Assembly (NCBI GenBank): GCA_030448225.1
Contig: JAUJNJ010000037.1
Coordinates: 1 to 63,054, forward strand
Direction of reading: 5' to 3'
DNA from: Phycisphaerae bacterium
Lineage (GTDB): Bacteria > Planctomycetota > Phycisphaerae > Tepidisphaerales > Tepidisphaeraceae
Length of the DNA stretch: 63,054 nucleotides
The position numbers and the translations under genes are program-made. Position 1 is the first letter of the stretch. Each line of letters opens with the position of its first letter. Of the stretch, positions 1 to 10,860 are shown one piece after another. A model generated the notes under the pieces. The model had not been told where the DNA came from. It worked only from the letters and a program-made list of their open reading frames with translations, and made no database searches.

Positions 1-1
1 G

Positions 2-1432
2 GGCCAGCCGGGCGACCGGCTTTCCGTCACCGAGCACGAGGTGAAGCTCGCCGGTGGGCAGTCGTTGAAGTACAAGGCGACCGCCGGCACGATGGCGATG
101 AAGGACGAGGCGGGGAAGCTCAAGGCGGACCTGTTCTTCGTCGCATACGAGCGAGACCCCAAGGCAGAGAACCCGGCGACGCGGCCGGTCACGTTCGTCT
201 TCAACGGCGGCCCCGGCGCCGCGGCCGTGTGGCTACACCTGGGGACGGCCGGGCCGAAGCGCGTGAACCTGACCGAGGTCGGCGACGCCCCGCCGCCGCC
301 GTACGAGGCCGTCGACAACGAGTTCACGTGGCTCGACAGCACGGACCTCGTCTTCATCGACCCGGTCAACACCGGCTTCAGTCGCGCGGCGCAGGGCGAG
401 GACCCGAAGCAGTTCTTCGGCCTCGACGAGGACGCGCGGTGGGTCGCGGAGTTCATCCGCCTCTACACGACGCGCTACGAGCGCTGGGCGAGCCCGAAGT
501 TCCTCGCCGGCGAGAGCTACGGCACGACGCGGGCGGCGCGGCTGAGCGAGGTGCTGCTCGAGGGGCACGGCATCGCGCTCAACGGCATCGTCTTCATCTC
601 GACCGTGTTGAACTTCCAGACAATCGCGTTCGGCAACGGCAACGACCTGCCGTTCGTCATCTACCTCCCGACCTACACCGCCAGCGCGTGGTACCACAAG
701 AAGCTGGCGCCCGACCTGCAGGCCGACCTGCCCAAGGCGCTGAAGGAGGCCGAGGCGTTCGCGCTCGGCGACTACGCGGCCGCCCTCGCCAACGGCGAGG
801 CGCTGGGCGCCGAGCGCCGGGCCGCGGCGGTGAAGCAACTCGCCCGACTCACGTCGCTCCCGGCCGAGACCATCGAGAAGGCGGACCTGCGGATCGATCC
901 TGGCCTGTTCCGAAAGATGATCCTCGACGACAAGCGGCAGATCGTCGGCCGGTTCGACGCGCGCATCACCGGCCACGACGCCGACCCGCTCGACCGCGAC
1001 CCGCAGTTCGACCCGAGCCTCTCGCAGTACCTCGCCGCCTACAGCGCCGCGTTCAACGACTACGTCCGCCGCGGGCTGAAATTCGAATCCGACCTCGACT
1101 ACGAGGTGCTCTCCGGCCGCGTGCAACCGTGGAACTTCGGCGCCGGCGGCGGGTTCGGCGGGTACACGACCGTCGCCGGCAACCTCCGATCCGCCATGAT
1201 CAAGAACCCGCACCTCAAGGTGCTGTTCGCCAACGGCTACTACGACCTGGCCACGCCGTACCTCGGCGCGGTCTACACGGTTGACCACCTGGGCGTTGGC
1301 GACGAACTGCGGAAGAACATCGCGCTGACCTACTACGAGGGCGGGCACATGATGTACCACTATCGCCCGGCACTTCAGAAGCTCGACGAGGACGTCGCCA
1401 AGTTCATCGACGGCGCGGCGCCGAAGCGATAG
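2..1432 (+). CDS. S10-family serine carboxypeptidase-like protein, 5' truncated
   Basis: This is an alpha/beta-hydrolase of the serine carboxypeptidase (S10) family, predicted to cleave C-terminal residues from peptides outside the cytoplasm. FNGGPG near nt 200 is the oxyanion-hole region. GESYGT holds the nucleophile serine at nt 515. The Asp in ANGYYDLATP and the His in GGHMMYH complete the triad in the usual order. The frame stays open to the window edge: the residues before the GTG at 41 (LSVTEHEVKL) match the usual N-terminal part of the family, so the true start lies upstream and 41 is not it. The C-terminus is intact and ends at TAG 1430-1432. No frame break is visible. The family call is firm; the substrate is unknown. 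Confidence 0.9.
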   Translation, partial: GQPGDRLSVTEHEVKLAGGQSLKYKATAGTMAMKDEAGKLKADLFFVAYERDPKAENPATRPVTFVFNGGPGAAAVWLHLGTAGPKRVNLTEVGDAPPPPYEAVDNEFTWLDSTDLVFIDPVNTGFSRAAQGEDPKQFFGLDEDARWVAEFIRLYTTRYERWASPKFLAGESYGTTRAARLSEVLLEGHGIALNGIVFISTVLNFQTIAFGNGNDLPFVIYLPTYTASAWYHKKLAPDLQADLPKALKEAEAFALGDYAAALANGEALGAERRAAAVKQLARLTSLPAETIEKADLRIDPGLFRKMILDDKRQIVGRFDARITGHDADPLDRDPQFDPSLSQYLAAYSAAFNDYVRRGLKFESDLDYEVLSGRVQPWNFGAGGGFGGYTTVAGNLRSAMIKNPHLKVLFANGYYDLATPYLGAVYTVDHLGVGDELRKNIALTYYEGGHMMYHYRPALQKLDEDVAKFIDGAAPKR

Positions 1433-1485
1433 GGACTAAGACGTCCGAGGCGAAGAGCGTCCGGGATGCACCGCCGTTATTAAGC

Positions 1486-1504
1486 GTCATCCTGAGCGCA
1501 GCGA
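1486..1504 (+). repeat. Half copy of a dispersed palindromic repeat
   Basis: GTCATCCTGAGCGCAGCGA matches the left arm of the complete inverted repeats near 33.0 kb and 37.35 kb. No right arm follows. It sits between the S10 peptidase and the next gene's stop codon; nothing else is seen in this 190-bp gap. Confidence 0.6.
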
Positions 1505-1621
1505 GTTAGTGCATCTCAACGCTCGAGTCACTTCTGCGGCTTCGGTCGCCGTCGTCGGATTCTCACGTCTTACCGAACGTGGCTAGAGCAGGCGCCTGAT
1601 GCCCGCCCCCCCGCCGCCGAA

Positions 1622-3883
1622 TCACGTCGTGATCCGCAGCTCCGGGCGACCGCCGCTCGCCTCGTCGGAGTTGAAGTAGGCGTAGGGGCTGGTCGGGACG
1701 CCACCTTTCAGCACGAGCGTGACCGTCCGCTTCCCGGCGGCCTTCTCGGCGCGCAGGAACGCGCTGAGGTCCCACTCGTACCACGTGTTGGACGTGCCGG
1801 TGACGCTGGCGGTCGCGAGGCGGTTGACCGACGAGGCCGGCCGGTTGTTCCACGTGAGCGACCCCTCGCTCCACGACGAGCTCTCGGCCGCGTGGACGCC
1901 GACGGGCACGCCGCCGGCGAGCGTCGCCGAGAGCCGGCCGTTGAGGCGCAGCTTCGCCGAGCCGATCGTCGGCACCGACGACAGGTCGAACTTCAGGTAC
2001 GTTTCACGGGCGCTGTCGGCGCCCGATCCCTTCACGCCGAGGCGGGCGTCGGAGCCGTAGTTGACGTTCGCGGTGGTGCCGGCGCGGACGTAGGCGGCGG
2101 TCGGCGTCGTCAGGCGGATCTCCGTCGTCGTCGGGACGGTCGGCGGCAGCGGCGCGGCGGCAGGCTTCGAGATCCGCAGCCAGTTGACGCCCGCCGTCGC
2201 GCCGCCGGTCGCGACGGCGTCGAACGCCAGCCGCAGCACGTGCCGGCCCGCCGGCAGCGTGACGGTCTTGGCGACGGTCCGCAGCGGGTTGAAGCTGTCG
2301 GTGTCGGGCACGCTCATCGTGCCGGTGACGTTCGCGCCGCCGACCTCGGCGTGGAAGCGGCCGCCGGGCGCGGAGTTGGAGACGCGGAACTCCATCAGGT
2401 ACTGCCCCGCCGCCGCGACGTCGATCGTGTACTCGACCCACTCGCCGGCGCGGGTGTCGCTGAGCCGGTAGCCGCCCGCGCCGCCGTCGGTCGTGGTCTT
2501 GAGGTCGACGCCCTCGCCGACGCGGTAGACGCCGCCGGTGTTGGCCGCGCCGGTGTCGTGGTAGGCGACGCCCTCGCCGCCGAGGTCGAACGCCTCGGCC
2601 TGGATCGTCGTGGTGCCGAGCGGCCGGACGAGGAACGGCGTGGCGCCGACCGGCGCCCGCGTCCGAGGCTGCACGCGCACCGTGTACTGACCGAGGTCCC
2701 CGGCGCGGCCGTGGCTCGACACGCCCAGGCGGTACGAGCCGGCCGTCAGCGACGCCGTGAACCGCTCGACCGGCGCGGCGGTGTCGACGACCTGCACGAG
2801 CGCGCCGGCGGCGTCGCGCAGCTCGGCCAGCTCGTCGAGGTCGCCCGCCGCCGCCGCGGGCTCGATCGTGACGTCGACCGCCCCGCCCGCGCCGAACGTG
2901 AAGAAGTCCTCGTCGGCGAGCGTGGCGATCACGCCGGCGCCCACGAGCGACCCGTCGGGCGCGGCGGTCAGCGTCGAGGCGGCCGCGTACGAGTCGCTGT
3001 GGTCGTCGGCGCGGAAGCCGAAGCCGTTGACGAACCCGGCGATGACCTGCGCGTCGTCCTGCACGTCGCCGGCGGCGCCGCTCTCCCCCTTCCACCAGAC
3101 GGCCCGCCCGCCCGCGCCGCCCATGATCGGCTTGCTGCGGTCGTCGCCGTCGGCGTACGCGTCGAGGAGCACGCCGCCGCTGGTGAAGGTCTCCTGGTGC
3201 CCGAGGCCGAAGCCGTGGCCCGCCTCGTGGGAGATGATGTCGGCCATGTACGGCGCGTTGACGTTGACGAACACGAACGCGGTGTTCGGCTGGGCGTTGG
3301 CGAACGCGCCGACGTACCCGAGCCCCGAGACGCGCGGGCCGTACCACTCGCTGTCGCCGCCGACCACGACGCGGAACGCGGACCGGTTGTCGTAACGGCC
3401 CGGGTCGACGGTCGTGACGTTGAGGTCGAACGGCGCGAAGTCCTCGGCCACGCGGGCCCACGCCGCGCGGATCGTCGCCAGCTCGTCGTCGGTAAACGTG
3501 GACGGGTCGGCGTCGCTGTCGACGGCGGGCGTGACGCCGGGCCGGTAGGTGCCCCAGTCGAGCGTGGTGTCGCCGTCGAAGTCGAGGTAGAGCGTCGCCC
3601 GCGCCCCGGGCCGGCTGCTGAGCGCGGGGAGGCTGGACAGCGGGTACTTCGGGATCGACGCCGCCACCTGCGCCGACTCGACGGTGGCGACCGCGGCGAC
3701 CGCGCGGCGGAGCAGCAGCGCGTTGCCGAACTCCGGCCCCGCCGCGGGCGACTCCTCGCCGTGCACGCCGCAGAACAGCCGCCGCCCCTCCAGCGTCTCG
3801 AAGGCCGCCGCCGCCACCCGGCCGTCACGGTGCGTCGTCGTCACACTGTGCTGATCCGTCTTCGCCTGCCCGCTCGTCGCCAT
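1622..3883 (-). CDS. Secreted matrixin-like metalloprotease domain protein with CBM6-like and DNRLRE domains
   Basis: A large exported protein of 753 residues. Near residue 30 it has LEGRRLFC, the planctomycete LEGRRL-type N-terminal motif found in surface proteins. The middle (about residues 90-270) holds HEAGHGFGLGHQ, the extended zinc-binding HExxHxxGxxH motif of matrixin/metzincin peptidases. A region starting TTIQAEAFD and containing GEWVEYTI resembles a CBM6/35 carbohydrate-binding module. The C-terminal ~150 residues (YLKFDLSSVPTIGSAKL, NNRPAS) are a DNRLRE-type domain. ATG 3883 is chosen over an upstream TTG because GAGAGGG lies about 7 nt before it. Frame is intact. It probably degrades or binds extracellular protein or polysaccharide; the substrate is not visible. 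Confidence 0.85.
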   Translation of the reverse strand: MATSGQAKTDQHSVTTTHRDGRVAAAAFETLEGRRLFCGVHGEESPAAGPEFGNALLLRRAVAAVATVESAQVAASIPKYPLSSLPALSSRPGARATLYLDFDGDTTLDWGTYRPGVTPAVDSDADPSTFTDDELATIRAAWARVAEDFAPFDLNVTTVDPGRYDNRSAFRVVVGGDSEWYGPRVSGLGYVGAFANAQPNTAFVFVNVNAPYMADIISHEAGHGFGLGHQETFTSGGVLLDAYADGDDRSKPIMGGAGGRAVWWKGESGAAGDVQDDAQVIAGFVNGFGFRADDHSDSYAAASTLTAAPDGSLVGAGVIATLADEDFFTFGAGGAVDVTIEPAAAAGDLDELAELRDAAGALVQVVDTAAPVERFTASLTAGSYRLGVSSHGRAGDLGQYTVRVQPRTRAPVGATPFLVRPLGTTTIQAEAFDLGGEGVAYHDTGAANTGGVYRVGEGVDLKTTTDGGAGGYRLSDTRAGEWVEYTIDVAAAGQYLMEFRVSNSAPGGRFHAEVGGANVTGTMSVPDTDSFNPLRTVAKTVTLPAGRHVLRLAFDAVATGGATAGVNWLRISKPAAAPLPPTVPTTTEIRLTTPTAAYVRAGTTANVNYGSDARLGVKGSGADSARETYLKFDLSSVPTIGSAKLRLNGRLSATLAGGVPVGVHAAESSSWSEGSLTWNNRPASSVNRLATASVTGTSNTWYEWDLSAFLRAEKAAGKRTVTLVLKGGVPTSPYAYFNSDEASGGRPELRITT

Positions 3884-4571
3884 GTACAACCCTCTCGCCC
3901 GGCTCGGCGCCGGCGGCCGTCGTGTTCCCGGCCGAAGCGCGCGTCGCTTCGTCGCCCGGACCGGCGTCGGCGTTCCGATCGGCCGGTCCGGAAGCAGGAT
4001 CGACCGAAGCCGCGCGCGTGCTGAAGGCGATGCGCGGTGACAACGATCCAGAGCCGCGAACGAAGCGCAGCGAGTGGGAAAGGGTGGAATAGGCGGTACG
4101 TCCGAGAACGTTCGTCGGGATCACGGACGCGGACGGGTTATCGGGCGTGGCAGGAAGGGCCGCAAGTCGAGTCGGTCATCAGGCGCGCATCGCCGTGGCG
4201 GGCTCCCGCCGCTTCGGCGCGCCGCACGTCTCCATGTTGAAGAAGACTGGAGAAGCGAAGTGACTCGCGAGAGGCCGGCATTGATTTCGTCCGACCCCCG
4301 GCGAAACCTATGCGAGACGTCCGACGAAGCATCCCGATGCCGCCGTCGTCTCGTCCGCCCGCCCGGTGCTCAGGGCGGGGAGCAAGGACCGCGTTCGGAC
4401 GACGAAGGATCCGACGCCAAGGCCGGCGCGATCAGGTGCAAGCAGTCCGGAGACGCCCGGCCGCGGATGACGTTCCGGCAATGGCGAGGGGGCGTAGTGG
4501 TGATGGGTGGCCGTCGCCGCCCCGCTCCTTCCGGTATGACCGGGGGGCCGGGCGGGCGGGCGGGCGATGCC
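3884..4571. other. Gene-free stretch upstream of the metalloprotease gene
   Basis: About 690 bp between two minus-strand surface-protein genes. Reading frames here lack domain content and have shadow-like composition (Arg/Ala/Gly). The promoter of the metalloprotease gene must lie here, but I see no clear -35/-10 pair, and no repeat element or RNA gene. Confidence 0.5.
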
Positions 4572-7500
4572 TCACGCGGTCGAAGCGGGGGTCGCTGGTG
4601 GGGTCGACCGGGCCGGGATCCGCACCTTGCCGAACGTGCTGGCGGCGAAGCGGGAGGCGTTGTCGGCGCCCGCCCGGGCGACGATCGATCGGATGACGCT
4701 GCCGGGGGCGACGGTGTTGTCGTCGTCGTCGGCGTAGTCGCCGTCGGTAGGGTTCAGGCCGGCGGCGACGACCGATCCGGTGATCGCCGGCCACCTTCAC
4801 GCGCCCGATCGAGCCGCCGGCGAACGTGTCGTCGCCGCCGCCGAGGCCGTTATCGGCGCCGAGGTTGGCGCCGCTCCAGCACGCGGGCCCCGGACAGGCT
4901 TGCCGCCGCGAGGCTGCCGATCGACCGCCCGCCGACGCGATCGTGCCCGAGACGTTGCCGATCAGCACCCTGCCGATCACGCCGCTGGCGTAGAGCCGCG
5001 CCGGCGAGGTCGGTCGTCCTGGCGTTGAGGTTCTTCAGCGACCCGGCGACGGTGACGTTGCCGAGCGTGAGGCGGCCGTCGGAGCCGCCGGTCGCCTTGA
5101 TCGACAGCTTCGCCGCCGGGGCCGGCGTCGGTGATCGCCAGGCGGAAGTTGCCCTCGCCGTCCTGGAACGCGACGCCGGTGCCGCCGGCGAAGGATCAGC
5201 GTCGCGACCGTGCCGTCGGCGTCGGTGAGCGTGAACTTCGACCGCCGGCCGTTGACGATGCCGAACTGCCCGAGCTCCGTCTCCTGCGGCTGCGGACCGC
5301 GGCTACCTGGGGACGATCAGCCGGCTGAGCGTCGACGTCGTCGCCGCCGCCGGCGCCTGGTTGCCGGCCGACGAGGAGTCGGCCGTCGGCCTGGCGGGTG
5401 CCGAACGCGGCGGATCACGAGGTCGCCGACGTGCAGCTCGCGGTCGAGCGGCGTGGCGGCGACGTCGACGGTGATGCGGCCGCCCTCGCCGAAGCTCTCG
5501 ATGAGGTCCCCGTTGGCGTCGAACGCGACGGTGCCGATCTGCGCGCGGCCGCCGTCGGCGAGCACGGTGCCGATCGCCAGGATCTGGCCGGTGCTCTGGA
5601 GCACGAAGCCGCGTCGACGTCGGCCTCGCCCTCGAAGCCGGCGACGGCCAGTCCGTTGTCGCCGAACGTGGAGTCGAGGTCGCCGGTCGGGCTGACGCGG
5701 GCGAGGCCGAAGTCGCCGTCCGGCGTGCGGTTGGAGACGACGATCTTCCCGTCGCCCTGGATCGCGACGGCCTGCGAGTGGTCGGGCGTGTCCTCGTCCT
5801 GCCGCGACGCGGTGAGCCCGCCGACGAGCAGGATGCCGTCGCCGGAGAACGTCGGGTCGGCCTCGCCGCTGGCGTCGAGGCGGATGACGGCCACGGCCGA
5901 GCCGCGGGCGCCGACGGCGACGATCTTGCCGTCGCCCTGCACGGCGACGCCGAGGCCGTCGCTGTCGGCGTCGACGCCGAAAAGTTGCTTGCCGCCGGGC
6001 GCGACCGACGCGGCGGGCGCGCCGCCGCCGGTGAAGCGGGCGACGGCGAAGTTGCCGTCGGACTCGCCGGCGGCGACGAGCGCGCCGTCCGGCGCGACGG
6101 CCAGCCCGTACGCCGCGTCGTACCCGCCGAAGTCGGCCAGCGCCGCCCCGCCCGCGCCGAACGTGGCGTCGGCGTTGCCCGAGGCGTCGAAGCGGCTCAG
6201 GACGAAGTTGTCCGCGCGCACGCCGGCGGCGACGATCTGGTTCGCGCCCTGCACGACGACGGAGAAGAACGCGTCGTCCGCGCCGGCCGGGCTGACGACC
6301 TGCCCGTCCTGGCCGAACGTGTCGTCGAGCGTGCCGTCGGCGTTGCGGCGCTCGAGCACCGCGCGGCTGTCGCCGGCGGCGGGGTCGCCGAGGTAGCCGG
6401 CGATGAGGATCTTGCCGTCCGGCAGCGTCGCGACCGACTGCGCGGTGAAGCGCACGGCCTCGTTGCTGAACGTCGGGTCGCGCGGGTCGCCGGCGGGCAG
6501 GTCCACCGCGAACGTGGCCGACGCCTCGGTCGCCGCGTTGCCGCTCGTGTCGCGGACCGACTCGGGCACGAGCGCGACGGCGTACTGTCCGTTGTCGGCG
6601 CCGGTGAAGCCGCCGGCCTGCGGGGCGGCGATCGTGTACGCCACGGTCACGGTCGATCCGGTGCCGGTGACGGCGGCGTCGGTAACGTCGAGTTCGCCCG
6701 CCGGCCCGGTGACGGTGATGTCGTCCTCGCCGAGCGACGCGGGATCGACCGCGACGTTGTCGGCGTAGGTGACGGTGATCGTCTGCGCGGCCGTGCCGGC
6801 CTCGGTCACGTCCTCGGCGGTAATGACCGCGCCCGGGCCGAAGCGGTCGGGGCCGACGGCGTCGACCGTGAACGTCGCCTCGGCGGCGCCGGCGGCGTTG
6901 CCGTTGGCGTCGAGCACCTCGCCCTCGCGAACCGAGACGGTGTACTGGCCATTGTCGGCGGCGTCCCACGCGCCGCCGGGGGCGGCGAAGGTGTAGATCA
7001 CGCCGCGCGTGCTCGCGGTCGCGCCGTTGGCGAGCGAGAAGCCGGTCACGGGCAGGTCGGCCCCGCCGGGGCCGCTCACGCGCACGTCGGTGGCGCCGAG
7101 GCTGGTGAGGTCGATGCCGGCGTCGTCGGCGTAGTCGACGCGGGCCGTGTGGACGGTGCCGCCCGGCGACATCACGTCGGCGACGGTCACGTCGGCAGCG
7201 GGGCCGGCCGTGTCGCTCTGGCTGAGGTCGACGGTGAACGCGCGGTCGGTGCGCGGCGCGCCGTTGCCGGCGGTGTCACGCACCTGGTTCTCGCGGAGCG
7301 TGATCGTGTAGTCGCCGTCGTGGACGGACCGCCACACGCTGTTGCCCGGGCCGCCCGGCGCCTCGGTCGTGTAGGTGGCGACGACCGTGCGGGCGTTCTC
7401 GTCGGGCGTGACGGCGACTCTCGTGAAGCCGAGGCCGGTGCCGAGGCGGTTGTTGATCTCGAAGTTGTTGAGGTTGATCGTCGCGACGTCGATGGCGACG

Positions 7501-8699
7501 TCGTCGGTGTAGGTCGCGGTGAACGTGAACGTCGTCTCCCCGTCCCGCGGCGCGACCGGCTCGATCATGACCGACGGCGGCGCGTTGTCGCCGATCGCCA
7601 CGCGGAACTCCGACAGCGCACCGGCCGACGCGCCGCCGGTGCCGGTGACGGCGCCGCGGGCGACGGTCACGCGGTAGACGCCGTTGTCGGCCGAATCGAA
7701 GCTGCCGCCGGGCGCGGCCACGTCGTAGGTGGCGGTGATCGCGTTGCCCTGCTGCGCGACGGTCGCGCCGGTCACCGGGACGGGGTCACCGTTGGGGTCG
7801 AGCACGACGATGTCGTCGACGCCGACCGATACGGCGGCGGCGCCGTCGCCGCTGTAGGTGACGGTGACCTGCGCGGCGTCGCCGCCGGCGCTGGTGACGT
7901 TCGGCGCGGCGATCGCGGCGCTGGGCGCGGGGTTGCCGGCGTCAGTCACGACGAGTTGCGGCCCGCCGCCGGGGAACTCGCGCGAGAGCACGCGGGTGAA
8001 GAACTCTCCTGGCTGGGGGTTCTTCAGCGCGAGGCTGATCTGGTCCTCGCCGGCGGCGCGGGCGGCGACGACGTAGCTCGTGACGTCCAGCGCGTAGGTC
8101 CGCATCAGGTCGGTGTCGACGGCGACGGTGTCGATCGCGACGTTGTCGCTCGCCGGCTGGTTGGCCCAGGTCATCTCGTCGTCCGGGGCGTTGTCGCGAT
8201 CGTAGCCGTTGCCGTGGCCGGTGATGCGGCGGCTCGTGTCGAGCGGGGCGTCGGAGCGGTCGCGGTAGGCCCACTGGCCGTTGCCCTCGACCCAGTCGGT
8301 GTCCTCGACGCCGAACACGCCGAGCGTGCTCGGCCCGCCGGTCGGGTTCTGGAGCGAGGCGGTGACGTAGAGCGTGGCGCCGGTGACGTTCTCGCCGATC
8401 GCGCCGACGTCGAACGTCAGGAACCCGGTGCGCGCGTCGCCGCTCGAGGCGCTCTTCACGCCGAGGATCGGGGACGCGCCGTAGTTGGTCGTGCGGAACT
8501 CGTTGTTGCGCACGAACGTGTCGGCCGACGCGTCGAGCGTCGTCGACAGCAGCACGCGCGACTCGAGCATCTCCACCACGCCCGCCGACGCGGCGGCGGC
8601 GACCGCATCACGCGCCGCGCCGTGACGGCGCCCGGCGGGAACGGCGGGGGCGGCGAACGAAGGGGCCTTCGACGTTCGGTGTTGCTTCACGGGGGTCAC
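4572..8699 (-). CDS. Giant secreted surface protein: LESRVLLS motif, DNRLRE, Ig-like repeats, delta-60 propeller (frame-broken 3' part)
   Basis: The first ~1,030 codons are clean. LESRVLLS lies near residue 45. A DNRLRE-type domain follows (to ~250), then about four Ig-like repeats each ending like DNGQYTVSVREGEV, then delta-60/DUF5122 propeller repeats (LPDGKILIAGY, RFDASGNADATFG). Below nt ~5,620 the frame changes repeatedly. The recovered pieces run on in order: GFVLQSTGQILAIGTVLADG, GIVNGRRSKFTLTDADG, GVIGRVLIGNVSGTIASAGG, then SRFAASTFGKVRIP ending at TGA 4574-4572. Three breaks examined are single-base changes in homopolymers (near 5,615, 5,195 and 5,120). Start GTG 8699 has AGGAGAGGA just upstream. 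Function is probably structural or adhesive on the cell surface. Confidence 0.85.
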
Positions 8700-9002
8700 T
8701 TCCTCTCCTGGGGGCGATGCCTTGCATTAGTCGGGCATCGAAAAGCGCGTGTCCGCCGCCGCGCGGTGGGCGGCGCGGTGCGGCGGTCGCGTTTGTTAGA
8801 TGGAGCACGCGGCGTGCCGCGCAGCGGGCGCGGCGACCGCGGCTCGAACGCCGAGTACGTTCAACAGACAATCCCGCGTCGGCCACGTTGGGCGGAGGGT
8901 TGAGTAATACGTCGCGTACATATTTGTTGGCCGTGATCTATTGACAATGAAGGTTTGAGCCGCCGCAGCGGACGGTCGGGCTCGGTGAAAGTGGAGAAAC
9001 GA
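8700..9002. other. Divergent intergenic region with an AT-rich patch
   Basis: This gap must carry promoters for the giant surface protein (leftward) and the PQQ-propeller gene (rightward). An AT-rich patch spans about 8885-8955. On the minus strand TTGTCA and TATGTA are about 19 nt apart; on the plus strand TTGACA occurs at 8942 without a convincing -10. Neither is strong enough to call as a promoter. Confidence 0.4.
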
Positions 9003-10366
9003 ATGAACGTGCGGAGAACGCTGAAGCGGGTCGTTCTGACAGTGGCGATGTTCATCCTGCCGCACTCAACCGTGCGGGCGGACGACTGGCCCCAATGGCT
9101 GGGGCCGCGGCGGGATGGGGTGTTGCGGGAAAACGGGCTGGTTGAGCGGTTTTCGGAGAAGGGCCTCGCGGTGCGATGGCGAGCGCCGATCGGCCCCGGC
9201 TACGCCGGCCCCGCCGTGGCCGGCGGTCGGGTGTACGTCACCGATCGCATCGTGAGGCCCGACGGCTTAAGCCCAAGGACCCGTTCGACCGCGCGAAGCG
9301 TCCCGGCGTCGAGCGCGTCCTCTGCCTCGACGAGGCGAGCGGTGCCGTGATCTGGAAGCACGAGTACGACTGCCCCTACACCGTCTCCTACGCCGCCGGC
9401 CCCCGCGCGCGCCGACCATCGACGGCGACCGCGTCTACACGCTCGGCGCGGAGGGCACCTGTTCTGCTTCGACGCGAAGGACGGGAAGGTGCTGTGGAGC
9501 AAGCGCCTCTCCGGCGAGAACGCCCCGACGCCCACCTGGGCTTCGCCGGCCATCCGCTCGTCGACGGCGACCGCCTCGTCTGCCTCACCGCCGCCGGTGC
9601 CGACGCGACGGTGACGGCGTTCGACAAGCTCAACGGCGACGTGGTGTGGAAGGCGCTCGCGCGGGAGCCCGGCTACGCGCGCCGATGATCTACGAGATCG
9701 CCGGCGAACGGCAACTCGTTTTGTGGAACGTGAAGAGCATCAACGGCCTCGACCCGCAGACCGGCGCCGTCCGCTGGACGCACCCGTTCGGCCCGGCGCG
9801 GTTCGGCGGGATCATCGTCACGCCGCAGCACTACCGCGACCCGAAGCTCGGCGACCTGTTGTTCGTGTCGGCGCAGTACGAGGGGTCGATGATGCTGAAG
9901 ATCGCCGCCGGCGAGCCCGCGCGCGTCGCTCCTGTGGCACAAGACGGGGAAGAAGACGCTGCGGGCGGTGATCCCGACGCCGGTGATCCGCGGCGGCCAC
10001 GTCTACGGCGTCGACTACGACGGGGCGATGTGCCTGGACGTCGCCACCGGCGAGAAGCTGTGGGAGACGACCGACGCCACGAGCTACTCGGACGAGCCCG
10101 TGCATTGGGCGACCGGCTTCATCACCCCGCTCGGCGAGGGCGGCGACCGCTACCTCGTCGCCAACGACCACGGCGACCTGATCCTCTGCACGCTGCGGCC
10201 CGAGGGATACAAGCAGATCAGCCGCACGCACGTGATCGACCCGACGAACAAGGACGCCCGCCGCGCCCGTCGTGTGTGGAGCCACCCGGCGTACGCGAAC
10301 CGGAGCATCTACTGGCGCAACGACAAGGAACTCGTCTGCGCGTCGCTCGCCACGCCGAATCAATGA
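9003..10366 (+). CDS. Exported PQQ-like (BamB-type) beta-propeller protein, frame-broken
   Basis: Start ATG 9003 has GGAGAA a few nt upstream and a clean signal peptide (KRVVLTVAMFILPHSTVRA) followed by DDWPQWLGPRRDG, the typical opening of planctomycete PQQ-like repeat proteins. The rest is recovered across about five frame changes: ERVLCLDEASGAVIWKHEYD, LFCFDAKDGKVLWSKRL, TVTAFDKLNGDVVWK, NGLDPQTGAVRWTHPF, and MCLDVATGEKLWETTDA. Each has the blade pattern A-x-D-x-x-T-G-x-x-x-W. It ends LATPNQ at 10364-10366. Such proteins act outside the cytoplasm, usually as binding scaffolds; PQQ or quinone use cannot be inferred. The breaks look like sequence errors because all blades are still present in order. 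Confidence 0.85.
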
Positions 10367-10413
10367 CGGAATGCGTTCGGCCCGCTTCCGTTCGCTGTCC
10401 AACGCGCCGGAGG

Positions 10414-10582
10414 GATGAACGCTAAGACGCCAAGACTCCAAGGTAGGAAGAGAAGAGGTCGATTCGACGTCGGTAAAACGGGCCACCTCCGTCAAACCGG
10501 GCCGCCTTGGTCGCTTTCGCGGCTGCGACAAAGTCTTCTCCTCCTCTTTCCACCTTGGCGTCTTGGCGTCTTGGCGTTCATC
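10414..10582. repeat. Inverted repeat with tandem 8-bp arm word GCCAAGAC
   Basis: The left arm starts GATGAACGCTAAGACGCCAA at 10414. The right arm is its near-perfect reverse complement, ending CTTGGCGTTCATC at 10582. Arms are about 45 bp, with purine-rich inner ends (GGAAG / CTTTCC) and a ~75-bp centre. Each arm is a short tandem array. The rest of 10367-10860 shows no gene. Confidence 0.85.
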
Positions 10583-10860
10583 CTGCACCTTGGTCGGTCG
10601 TAGCGGCCCGGACGAGCTTCAGTTTTTCCGCCGTAACCTTCGGCCGGCGTCTCGTATTGAAGGGACGATGCGAACGTCTGCCGGCCCCGGCCCGGCGGGC
10701 CCGCGGGGGCGGGCCCGTTCGGGCCGCCGGGCGCTGCGGGCGGGCAGGGCCGGGTCTACGTTGCCGTCAGCCGCCGCGGCTCGCGCGTGCGGCGCGGGCT
10801 GGCCCGCCGGTGCGGGCCGCCGCGCCGCACGCGCGCGCGGCTCCCGAAGGGCGGCGGCTC

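Noticed and set aside
1892..8903. Very long open frames opposite the two large surface proteins (710 and 1041 codons, plus strand)
   Set aside because: They are Arg/Ala/Gly/Val-rich with no motifs and lie opposite genes with clear domains; long antisense frames are expected at this GC content.
8942..8970. TTGACA upstream of the PQQ-propeller gene as a promoter
   Set aside because: No -10 element at 16-18 nt; too weak to call.
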